A stretch of 64,000 nt of DNA from NCBI GenBank assembly GCA_017552435.1, contig JAFZPZ010000127.1, positions 62,001 through 126,000 of the forward strand, given 5' to 3'. Every line of letters starts with the position of its first letter. The stretch's first letter is position 1. The translations under genes and the position numbers were made by a program. Source of the DNA: Bacteroidaceae bacterium (GTDB lineage Bacteria; Bacteroidota; Bacteroidia; Bacteroidales; Bacteroidaceae). Shown in pieces: positions 17,351 to 24,308 of the stretch. The notes beneath the pieces were generated by a model. The model was not told the origin of the DNA, searched no databases, and was given only the letters and a program-made list of their open reading frames with translations.

Positions 17351-18817
17351 CCTGTCCTTCCAGTAGTTGGGCATCAGCAGGAAGAGTACCGTGAATATCT
17401 CCAGACGGCCGATGAGCATATAGGCGCTCATGAGCCATTTTCCGGAGGCGGGAACGTTAGCAAACGTGCTTGCGGGACCTGTGGCACCTGTTGCAGGCCC
17501 GACATTGCTTAACATGCTGATGCTGCTGCCCAAAGCTGTATCCACGTCGGCACCAAGAAGCGAGTAGCAAGTCATCGCAATCACCACCAACAAGATATAG
17601 ATGAAGATGAAAGCCAAAGCCTGACGTACTTTGTTGTCCGGCACAATCTGTTTGCCTACACGCACTCCAAGCACGGCTCTGGGATGAAGCATCAGGATAA
17701 GTTCATTAAAGGTGCTCTTGGCACAGATGATGATGCGAATAATTTTGATACCGCCAGCCGTACTGCCTGCACAAGAGCCGATGGCCATAATGACGACGGT
17801 TGGCATCCAGAACGATGCGCCCCAAGCCACATAATCGAACTTCTGGGCAGAGAAGCCGGTGCTCGTTGCGACGCTGCTCACATGGAACAATGCCGAGCGG
17901 AACGTCTCTTCGAATCCTTTGGGCAAAAGTTCTTGAGCGCTTTCCGGCACCGGAGCAAAGTAGAATAGCAGCATGAAGCCCACGACAGTAACAGCAATAT
18001 AGCCGAGGAACACATGAACCTCCTCATTCTGGAAGAACACATGACTGCGGCGGATTGTCATGTAATAGTAGAGCGAGAAGTTGATGCTGCTGATTATCAT
18101 GAAGAAACTCGCCACATATTCTATATAGCTGCTGTGGAAGAACGCCATACTCTCCGAATGGGTACTGAAGCCGCCCGTCGCTATAGTGGTGAACGAGTGA
18201 CAGATGGCATCGTAGAGGTCCATCGGTCCGAGCCAATAGAGGAAAGCACAGGAGCAGGTCAGCACCAAGTAGATAAGGAGAACTCGACGAGCCGTTGCAC
18301 CTATCTTCGGCCGCAGCTTGTCCAATCCAAGTCCCGTTACTTCGGCAGAATAGATATTGCTGTTCTTCATCTCATAGACGGGAATCAGGGCAAACGAGAA
18401 GACCACGATACCCAGTCCGCCAATCCATTGTGTGATGGCTCGCCAGAAGAGGAGGCTCTTGGGCAGGCAGTCTATGTCGGTAATGCAGGTGGCGCCGGTC
18501 GTCGTGAAGCCGCTCATCGTCTCGAAGAAGGCGCTCGACAAGTTCATGTCTGTCAGACAAAGGAATGGGAACATGCCGACGAAGGAGAATACTATCCACG
18601 AGAGCGCCACAATCAGGAAGTTGTCGGCACGCCGCATTCGTCCGGGCTCCCCTTTGCGGCTCAGGTAGATGCAGAATGCACCCAGGGCTGTCGTGCCCAA
18701 GGCCGTGAGCAGGAAGCATAGCCATCCCTTCTCGCCGTAAATCAGCGCGACAACCATCGAGAGCAACAGGAAGAAGCTCTCCATGATGATGAGGATGCCC
18801 AGTATTCCCTTTTTCAT
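17345..18817 (-). CDS. trkH: TrkH-family potassium uptake protein
   Basis: This 490-aa integral membrane protein with about ten hydrophobic helices forms the K+-translocating subunit of the Trk system. Pore-loop-like segments with conserved glycines are visible: SGFTTTGATCITDID near residue 102, SFTTIATGGFSTHSESMAFF near 208, CAGSTAGGIKIIRI near 354 and SNVGPATGATGPASTFANVP near 436. The usual cytoplasmic partner TrkA is not adjacent, so it must be encoded elsewhere. The gene lies just downstream of nadB with a REP pair between them. Confidence 0.92.
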   Translation of the reverse strand: MKKGILGILIIMESFFLLLSMVVALIYGEKGWLCFLLTALGTTALGAFCIYLSRKGEPGRMRRADNFLIVALSWIVFSFVGMFPFLCLTDMNLSSAFFETMSGFTTTGATCITDIDCLPKSLLFWRAITQWIGGLGIVVFSFALIPVYEMKNSNIYSAEVTGLGLDKLRPKIGATARRVLLIYLVLTCSCAFLYWLGPMDLYDAICHSFTTIATGGFSTHSESMAFFHSSYIEYVASFFMIISSINFSLYYYMTIRRSHVFFQNEEVHVFLGYIAVTVVGFMLLFYFAPVPESAQELLPKGFEETFRSALFHVSSVATSTGFSAQKFDYVAWGASFWMPTVVIMAIGSCAGSTAGGIKIIRIIICAKSTFNELILMLHPRAVLGVRVGKQIVPDNKVRQALAFIFIYILLVVIAMTCYSLLGADVDTALGSSISMLSNVGPATGATGPASTFANVPASGKWLMSAYMLIGRLEIFTVLFLLMPNYWKDRK

Positions 18818-18820
18818 ATA

Positions 18821-18918
18821 GACCCTCTCTAACTCTCCCTAGGGAGAGGATTCTGAACAGGGACGCCCCCTATGGTAGAGCAGGAAGTCTCCCCTTTAAG
18901 GGGAGATTTAGAGGGGTC
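18821..18918. repeat. Pair of inverted REP-like palindromes overlapping the 3' end of nadB
   Basis: CTCTCCCTAGGGAGAG (18833-18848) is a perfect 16-bp palindrome. TCTCCCCTTTAAGGGGAGA (18888-18906) is a second hairpin. The outer ends GACCCTCT and AGAGGGGTC are near-complementary, giving a two-REP (BIME-like) unit. It supplies the last codons and stop of nadB. Confidence 0.7.
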
Positions 18919-20502
18919 TTTATCCAACGCGTGTTTTGCGTAGTCGATGGTGTAGTGCAGGCCGCGGCTTTCCTTGCGTTCCAGAGCCTGGCGGGTAATG
19001 AGGTAGCCCACATTTATCATGTTGCGGAGCTCGCAGATGTCTTTTGTCGGCTTCACGCGCTTGAAGAGGTGTTCGGTCTCTTCGTAGAGCAGGTCGAGGC
19101 GTTCCCAGGCACGATGCAGGCGCAGGTCGCTGCGGACGATGCCCACATAGGTTGACATAATCTGGTTCACCTCCTTCACGTCCTGGGCGATGAGCACCTT
19201 CTCCTCGTTCGACATTGTGCCCTCGTCGTTCCATTCGGGCACTTTGTCGTTGAAGTCGTACTGGTCGATGACCTCCAGCGAGTGCTTGGCTGCGGCGTCG
19301 GCATAGACGACAGCCTCGATGAGCGAGTTGCTGGCCAGTCGGTTGCCGCCGTGCAGTCCTGTGCAGGAGCATTCGCCCACCGCATAGAGCCTGCGGATGC
19401 TGCTCTGTCCGTCCAGATCCACCTTGATGCCGCCGCACATGTAGTGGGCGCTTGGGGCAACGGGGATGTACTGCTTGGTGATGTCGATGCCGATGCTGAG
19501 GCACTTGGCGTAGATGTTGGGGAAGTGGTGCTTGGTCTCCTCGGGGTCTTTGTGCGTGACGTCGAGGCAGACATGATCCAGGCCGTGAATCTTCATCTCG
19601 TGGTCGATGGCCCGGGCCACGATGTCTCTGGGAGCCAGCGAGAGCCGCTCATCGTATTTCTGCATGAATTCCTCGCCGTTGGGCAATCTCAGGATGCCTC
19701 CGTAGCCGCGCATCGCCTCGGTGATGAGGTAGGCTGGATGTGTCTCCTGCGGATTGTAGAGCACCGTCGGATGGAACTGCACGAACTCCATATCCTTCAC
19801 CTTGCCCTTGGCGCGATAGACCATTGCTATGCCGTCGCCCGTCGCGATGTCGGGGTTGGATGTGGTGGCGTAGATGGCTCCCGTGCCGCCCGTCGCCATC
19901 AGGGTGACTTTGCTCAGATAGGTATCGACCTTGCCCGTCTTGGGATTGAGGACGTATGCGCCGTAGCATTCGATGTCGGGCGTCCTGCGGGTGACGCGGA
20001 TGCCGAGGTGGTGCTGGGTGATGATTTCAACGGCAAAGTGATGCTCCAGGATTTCGATGTTGGGGTTCTTGCGGACAGCTTCCATCAGGCCGCGCTGAAT
20101 CTCGGCTCCCGTATCGTCGGCGTGGTGCAGGATGCGGAATTCCGAGTGCCCGCCTTCACGATGCAGGTCGAACTCGCCGTCTTCCTTCTTGTCGAAGTTC
20201 ACGCCCCACTTCACCAGGTCGCGAATGCCGGCGGGAGCGTTCCTCACCACCTGTTCCACAGCCGCAGGGTCGCTGATGTAGTCGCCAGCAATCATCGTGT
20301 CCTCGATGTGCTTCTCGAAGTTATCCACCAGCAGGTTCGTTACCGAGGCGATACCGCCCTGAGCCTTCGCCGTATTGGCCTCTTCCAGGGTTGTCTTGCA
20401 GATAAGGACGACCTTTCCCTTGCCGGAATCGGCCACTTTCAGGGCATAGCTCATACCGGCCACACCGCTGCCAATAATCAGGAATTCACACTTCTTAATC
20501 AT
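18829..20502 (-). CDS. nadB: L-aspartate oxidase with repeat-encoded C-terminal tail
   Basis: This 557-aa FAD flavoprotein oxidises L-aspartate to iminoaspartate, the substrate of NadA. The N-terminal dinucleotide-binding motif is IIGSGVAGMSYAL (residues 9-21). HREGGHSEFRILH near 113, ATGGTGAIYATTSNPD near 207 and GGNRLASNSLIEAV near 385 are conserved catalytic and FAD-binding blocks. The last about 25 residues (PSKSPLKGET onward) are encoded by the REP-like pair and are not expected in the family. A TAAATTTG promoter element lies at 20535-20542. nadA is 11 kb away. Confidence 0.95.
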   Translation of the reverse strand: MIKKCEFLIIGSGVAGMSYALKVADSGKGKVVLICKTTLEEANTAKAQGGIASVTNLLVDNFEKHIEDTMIAGDYISDPAAVEQVVRNAPAGIRDLVKWGVNFDKKEDGEFDLHREGGHSEFRILHHADDTGAEIQRGLMEAVRKNPNIEILEHHFAVEIITQHHLGIRVTRRTPDIECYGAYVLNPKTGKVDTYLSKVTLMATGGTGAIYATTSNPDIATGDGIAMVYRAKGKVKDMEFVQFHPTVLYNPQETHPAYLITEAMRGYGGILRLPNGEEFMQKYDERLSLAPRDIVARAIDHEMKIHGLDHVCLDVTHKDPEETKHHFPNIYAKCLSIGIDITKQYIPVAPSAHYMCGGIKVDLDGQSSIRRLYAVGECSCTGLHGGNRLASNSLIEAVVYADAAAKHSLEVIDQYDFNDKVPEWNDEGTMSNEEKVLIAQDVKEVNQIMSTYVGIVRSDLRLHRAWERLDLLYEETEHLFKRVKPTKDICELRNMINVGYLITRQALERKESRGLHYTIDYAKHALDKDPSKSPLKGETSCSTIGGVPVQNPLPRES

Positions 20503-20534
20503 CTTTTTTGCACTTTTTAGGGCATAATACGGTG

Positions 20535-20542
20535 CAAATTTA
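20535..20542 (-). promoter_or_regulatory. -7 element TAAATTTG for nadB
   Basis: The minus strand reads TAAATTTG, a full consensus match, about 33 bp upstream of the nadB ATG. Confidence 0.6.
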
Positions 20543-20880
20543 CGAAATAAAGTTTAAAGTTCTTCTTTTTTTTGAAAAAAAGAATCAGTCGCAGGTAACT
20601 GTCGGGGCAGACAGATTTAGGGCCGGATATGACCGTAGCTAATGGTTTTGTAAAGATTTTTCACATTCTGATTTTTCCTTCTCTTTCTCCCCCTAAAGGG
20701 GGCTGGGGGGTCCACATTTGTTCCCTGCCCAGGGAAAATTTTTTCCTCCGCCGAGCAGCAAGTGTTACCTGGCGAGGCAGCAAAATCTGCATTTTTAGGG
20801 GATTCCGAACTCTGCCGGAAATGTAAAGATATTTATTCGTTTCTTTGTTATCTTTCATTTTTCATTTTTCATTCTTTCGA
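20543..20880. other. Gene-free stretch with REP-like palindrome and TTTCATT heptamers
   Basis: No credible gene is visible. A C/G-rich palindrome (CCCCCTAAAGGGGG, then CTGGGGGGTCC) lies at 20688-20711. Three perfect TTTCATT heptamers occupy 20853-20873, just before the inverted-repeat element. The remainder shows nothing recognisable apart from a short hairpin TTCCCTGCCCAGGGAA near 20718. Confidence 0.55.
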
Positions 20881-21194
20881 AAAATAACCTCACATATTAC
20901 AAAAAAAGTCTCTATGTCCGATGGATATTGGATTTAAGGACGGGAGGTCTAGTTTTCAGACCTCCCCTATACCTCCCCTCTAATTTCCCTTCTCGAGAAA
21001 AGACAGAAACTTAAAAACAGTTTTTTCAATATGCATGACAAAACTTGCAAGCGTAAGATTATCCATTCAGGTAAAGCCCAAAAGGATGAGGTCTACGGGA
21101 GGTGTACGGGAGGTCTAGTTTTCAGACCTCCCGTCCTCAATCCCCCTATTCATCGGTTCTGAAGGCCATTTTTGTAATATGTGAGGTCAATTTT
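20881..21194. mobile_element. MITE-like inverted-repeat element, 314 bp
   Basis: The ends are inverted copies of each other over about 85 bp with scattered mismatches. CCTCACATATTACAAAAA (20888-20905) is perfectly complementary to the sequence at 21169-21186. Inside each arm lies the same 25-bp hairpin, GGGAGGTCT/AGACCTCCC with loop AGTTTTC (20942-20966 and 21108-21132), plus further inward GGGAGG repeats. No open reading frame or transposase is inside and no clear target-site duplication was found. The form fits a non-autonomous element or a large structured repeat. Confidence 0.65.
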
Positions 21195-21243
21195 GCGAAA
21201 CACACTATTTTTCGGAGAATCTGGCAAATTTTTGGGCCGGATT

Positions 21244-21275
21244 CTTGCTTGGTATTTCTTTTATTCGTATCTTTG
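21244..21275 (+). promoter_or_regulatory. Promoter of the small hypothetical gene
   Basis: CTTG (21244-21247), 20 bp, TATCTTTG (21268-21275), about 29 bp ahead of the ATG at 21304. This promoter sets the start and excludes the ATG at 21181. Confidence 0.65.
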
Positions 21276-21303
21276 TGACCGTTTGGGAGACAACAAAGCG
21301 AAG

Positions 21304-21753
21304 ATGATAAAACGAACAGAAGACGACTACTACAAAGAAAGCAAGAGACTCCGTAACGAAGTCCTTCAACAAGCCGAATCCTTGAAGGATCATCCGATAC
21401 ACTTCACCATCACCAATGGTATCACGATGGATGTGGAAATAACAAAATCTGATTTGAGAACCATTGTCAGTAAAGCATCACGCGATAATAAATTCAATGC
21501 CATCAAGAATGCTCTGGCAAAAAACATTCCATCATTCTTACAGAAGGGCAGATATCTTGGTTGGCGTACTGTAACCGAAGGCAAGCACGAAGAAAGTGCA
21601 TTTTTTGCTTATTACGACCGCAAGGTTGGGATGCGTACTATTCTTGCTCTGCGTAAAATGAAGAATGGTGGTCCCTATAAGCCTTATGCCATCATTGACC
21701 AACATGCCTTTGACGCTACCGTTGGCGAACTACAAAAAGGAACTCCGCTTTAA
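21304..21753 (+). CDS. Hypothetical protein, possible LPD3/barnase-fold relative
   Basis: This 149-aa soluble protein starts MIKRTEDDYYKESKRLRNEV. It has a basic helical N terminus and then a region with TKSDLRTIVSKASRDNKFNA, YLGWRTVTEGKHEESAFFAY and KPYAIIDQHAFD. The order (short helices, then alternating strands with His-rich and aromatic positions) recalls LPD3/PBECR-like domains found in phage and mobile-element polyproteins. That is a weak resemblance from memory and not a firm assignment. Placement next to a MITE-like element and repeat arrays, on the strand opposite to the island genes, supports an accessory origin. Confidence 0.6.
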   Translation: MIKRTEDDYYKESKRLRNEVLQQAESLKDHPIHFTITNGITMDVEITKSDLRTIVSKASRDNKFNAIKNALAKNIPSFLQKGRYLGWRTVTEGKHEESAFFAYYDRKVGMRTILALRKMKNGGPYKPYAIIDQHAFDATVGELQKGTPL

Positions 21754-21855
21754 TGGCCTTGCTTGCCGGACCAACCGGGGCTATCCATCTGAAGCGGAGT
21801 TTAAAAGTGCTTCTACTTTAATGAGTCGCTTGCCAGACCAACCGGGGCTCCCATC
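21741..21855. repeat. Two copies of a 40-bp repeat, 68 bp apart, with a stem
   Basis: Copy 1 (21748-21789) and copy 2 (21816-21855) share CTTTAATG and GCTTGCC(G/A)GACCAACCGGGGCT. AACTCCGCTT (from 21741) is complementary to AAGCGGAGTT (21792-21801) and would close a stem around copy 1. The first copy overlaps the stop codon of the hypothetical gene. A structured 3' UTR or small RNA is possible. Confidence 0.55.
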
Positions 21856-22045
21856 CTAAATAGGTTCCTTTCCTGATTGCAAAGGTAGGTGTTTTTTCTT
21901 GAATCTTCCAAATGATTCGATAATTATTTTGGAATTTTAAGCATTTTTTTAGTGTGTATTTTACAATTATGCCTTTAGCTGAGTCCTTTCTTCTCGAATT
22001 TGAAAGATAACTCTTCACTTTTCTAAGAGGCCTATATTATCCCGT

Positions 22046-22186
22046 TCTCCAATTCATCTCTAATTCCAGTAATTAGAGTTCAATATGAGTTCAATATGAG
22101 ATGAATTAGAGTTCAACATGACTTGAACATGACTTCAACATGAGTTCAACATGAGTTCAACATGAGTTCGATTGGAGATCGATTGG
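22046..22186. repeat. 11-bp tandem repeat array, ten units, with inverted half-units
   Basis: From 22077 to 22186 ten contiguous 11-bp units follow the pattern AGTTCAACATG, with variants AGTTCAATATG, ACTTGAACATG, AGTTCGATTGG and AGATCGATTGG. Upstream, about 22048-22066 holds units in the opposite orientation (complement of AGAGATGAATTGGAG). An 11-bp period is close to one DNA turn, so copies would face the same side of the helix. It lies 14 bp past the stop of the minus-strand small ORF. Confidence 0.8.
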
Positions 22187-22200
22187 AGTAATTAACATAA

Positions 22201-22387
22201 TCAATCCCAAAGACTACGAAAGTATTTGCGGTTCCGCGACTTAACGGCGCGCCTTGGTGCTAAAGCATCCAAGAATAAATCAAGTCCTTGCTCGATGGTT
22301 CGTTCTTCTTCCTCTGTATTTGAGCGCACATACTTCATCAACTCAAAGGCTCCAGTTCTCCGATTCAATATGTTTCCGTTTTTTCAT
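22201..22387 (-). pseudogene. Small ORF frameshifted at an A6 tract, downstream of the AAA ATPase
   Basis: An ATG at 22387, two bases after the AAA ATPase stop, is followed by six A residues. In the present frame it ends after 14 codons. Removing one A joins it to a clean frame of about 60 codons ending at 22201, containing TEEEERTIEQGLDLFLDAL and KSRNRKYFRSLWD. The same frame can also be entered at an internal ATG (22338) to give 45 residues. The product is not recognised. It may be a sequencing error, a phase-variable gene, a slippage-decoded gene or simply the 45-residue form. Tight spacing suggests an operon with the ATPase. Confidence 0.4.
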
Positions 22388-22389
22388 AA

Positions 22390-24024
22390 TCAAAATCCTA
22401 TTCTGCGTTTCTCTTTTGTTTCAAGTCTTTCGTTATCACAGTATTCGGACAATTCTTCAACAACATTTGCCGACTCGCCATGAAGAATCTTTCCTATTGT
22501 ATAGTGCCTCGCAATGTTTTCAATCTGTCCGCCGCTGAAGTCATATTTAGAGGCTAAAGCGCGAGAATCCTCATCCTTTAGGCTTGGTATCATTTCGTGC
22601 CACATATTCATTCTTGCCTCGACGGTTGGCTTTTCGAACTTTATCTTGTAGAGGAAACGGCGTTCGAAAGCCTTATCCATGTTCTGAGCCAAGTTCGTCG
22701 TGGCGATGAGTATGCCGTCGAGTGTTTCCATTTCTTGTAGAATGATGTTCTGAATAGAATTTTCCATCTTGTCAACCGCTCTTTCCGCCCCCTCCTGACG
22801 TTTGTTGATGATGGCATCAGCCTCGTTGAAAAGGAGGATTGGCGCAATTGCACTCTCTTTAACTTTGGCTCGATAAGTGTCGAACAACTGCTTGATGTTC
22901 TTTTCGCTTTCACCTACCCACATACTTTTTATCTGCGAAACGTTGACTTGAAGGATGTCGCGGCCCGTTTGTCTTGCAAGTTGAAGCACCGTCTCTGTCT
23001 TTCCTGTTCCTGGCTCACCATAAAAAAGACAAGCGAAGCCACAACGGAAACCAGCTTCCTTCATTCTAGCCCGAATTTGGTTATATTGTTCTTCCTCCAA
23101 GAGCTTGCCAAGTTCTGCTATCTGTGCACTAATCTTTTCTCCATAGAAGAGCTTTTTAGTTGCAATATCTTCTGACCTCACAACATCTCCGCGTTTCGCT
23201 TTTTTAGCAACCAAATTGAGTTCGCTTAAGAACTCTCTCTTTGCCTTGTCTGTTATTCGGAAAGATTCTCTGTCAACGAAGCCGTCGCTGTTGTTGTTCT
23301 CGATGAGTCCTTCTGTAAGGAAAATGTGCTCTCCTTCTTCAAGCAAACCCTTGAATATTCTCCAAATATGCTTACTGTCATACAGGAAGTCGATATCGTG
23401 AAAGCCTATATTGTCGTCGTTATTATTCACGAACAAATGTGAGAGGAGAATCAGCATCATCTCATCGTCAGTGTCGAAATCGTAGCTCTTAACCTTTTGG
23501 ACGAACAGCAGTTGCTTGTTGCAGTCGAACAGATAATGCATCTTCTCCACCAAGGCATCAAACGTCAGCTCCTTATTGTTGCGCAACTCAAATAGAGTTT
23601 CTATCTCGACAAACAGTTCCGAGCACGAAAGGCCAGAGTAGTCCTTGGGCACGAACTTCTCGTTTTTCTTGAATGCTTCAAGTACTTCCGACGGCACTCT
23701 GTAGGAAATACGATGGTCATAGCGGCTGCATCTGACAAATTCTCTCCGTTCCAGAACATCAATGTCGGACATATATCTGATGATCCTAGTCGTTCTGCAT
23801 CCCAGGAACTTTCCGAACTGACTGATGCTGATGTTGTCGTCGTCGCTATTGTCAATGAACAGAGCCATCATCACGCTTTGCTCCTTAGTCAGCTCCAGCC
23901 TTTCCGATACATACTTAATATATTTGTCCGCCTTACGGTAGAATTCAGCGCTAAGTCCAGAATCCTTTGCCTTTTCCACAATCTGCTCTATAGCTGAAAG
24001 CAAATCCATCTTCTTTGTAGCCAT
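22390..24024 (-). CDS. AAA+ ATPase with N-terminal winged-helix-like region
   Basis: This 544-aa protein has an N-terminal region of about 300 residues with helix-turn-helix-like segments (SQFGKFLGCRTTRIIRYMSD near 70-88) and an AAA+ domain from about 315. Walker A is GEPGTGKT (336-343). Walker B reads PILLFNEAD (395-403), with Asn400 before the catalytic Glu401 rather than the usual Asp. TNLAQNMDKAFERRF carries the sensor 1 and arginine-finger region. Homologous architecture is seen in chromosomal and accessory loci of Bacteroidales; substrate unknown. It has its own promoter after a terminator-like hairpin, and is the last large gene of the minus-strand island. Confidence 0.85.
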   Translation of the reverse strand: MATKKMDLLSAIEQIVEKAKDSGLSAEFYRKADKYIKYVSERLELTKEQSVMMALFIDNSDDDNISISQFGKFLGCRTTRIIRYMSDIDVLERREFVRCSRYDHRISYRVPSEVLEAFKKNEKFVPKDYSGLSCSELFVEIETLFELRNNKELTFDALVEKMHYLFDCNKQLLFVQKVKSYDFDTDDEMMLILLSHLFVNNNDDNIGFHDIDFLYDSKHIWRIFKGLLEEGEHIFLTEGLIENNNSDGFVDRESFRITDKAKREFLSELNLVAKKAKRGDVVRSEDIATKKLFYGEKISAQIAELGKLLEEEQYNQIRARMKEAGFRCGFACLFYGEPGTGKTETVLQLARQTGRDILQVNVSQIKSMWVGESEKNIKQLFDTYRAKVKESAIAPILLFNEADAIINKRQEGAERAVDKMENSIQNIILQEMETLDGILIATTNLAQNMDKAFERRFLYKIKFEKPTVEARMNMWHEMIPSLKDEDSRALASKYDFSGGQIENIARHYTIGKILHGESANVVEELSEYCDNERLETKEKRRIGF

Positions 24025-24064
24025 CTCTTATGTCCTTTCTTTAATTATTAAACGTTTCTGGCTG

Positions 24065-24072
24065 CAAAGTAA
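24065..24072 (-). promoter_or_regulatory. -7 element TTACTTTG for the AAA ATPase gene
   Basis: The minus strand reads TTACTTTG, one base from consensus, about 40 bp before the ATG at 24024. It sits exactly 21 bp downstream of the decamer ACCTCTGCCA, a spacing shared with the WYL gene promoter. Confidence 0.5.
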
Positions 24073-24078
24073 AAAGAA

Positions 24079-24103
24079 ACCTCTGCCAACTCGTGGCAGA
24101 GGT
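24079..24103 (-). terminator. 10-bp perfect hairpin followed by a T tract (terminator or operator)
   Basis: On the minus strand ACCTCTGCCA, loop CGAGT, TGGCAGAGGT is followed by TTCTTTTT. This is the classic intrinsic terminator form and would end the DUF262 transcript. It also overlaps the -33 region of the AAA gene, so it could act as an operator. Confidence 0.65.
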
Positions 24104-24164
24104 CTAAGAAAAATGGTATTTCACGATAAAATTTATGCGATTGGGTCAGGAGAATGTCTCTTGT

Positions 24165-24308
24165 TCAGTTTTTCCAGAATCCATTAATAGCCTCCATCGC
24201 ATTCTCATATGCTGCGTTGAACGATTCTTCTATAGAGTCGCTCGTAGTCGTTGTTGTCGTACGTGTCGAGGACATAGGTAATATGCTGTACAAGATAGCT
24301 GCAATCAC
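24165..24308 (-). CDS. 47-codon micro-ORF coupled to the DUF262 gene by GTGA
   Basis: A GTG start at 24308 overlaps the stop of the DUF262 gene by four bases (GTGA), a usual sign of translational coupling. The 47 residues comprise a hydrophobic start (VIAAILYSILPM), a Ser/Thr-rich stretch (SSTRTTTTTTSDS) and a helical tail ending EAINGFWKN. The hydrophobic segment is short for a membrane helix. I do not recognise it. The frame is clean and followed by the intergenic terminator hairpin. It could be a small membrane or toxin-like component, or a chance frame. Confidence 0.35.
   Translation of the reverse strand: MIAAILYSILPMSSTRTTTTTTSDSIEESFNAAYENAMEAINGFWKN

Noticed and set aside
20629..20858. 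Two overlapping frames of 65 codons on opposite strands
   Set aside because: Both run through the REP-like palindrome and have low-complexity composition with no start signals.
21181..21303. Upstream extension of the 149-aa hypothetical protein
   Set aside because: The extension begins in the end of the MITE-like element and contains the promoter TATCTTTG, so translation from 21181 is unlikely.
22046..22186. CRISPR array
   Set aside because: Units are 11 bp and contiguous with no spacers, and no cas gene is present.
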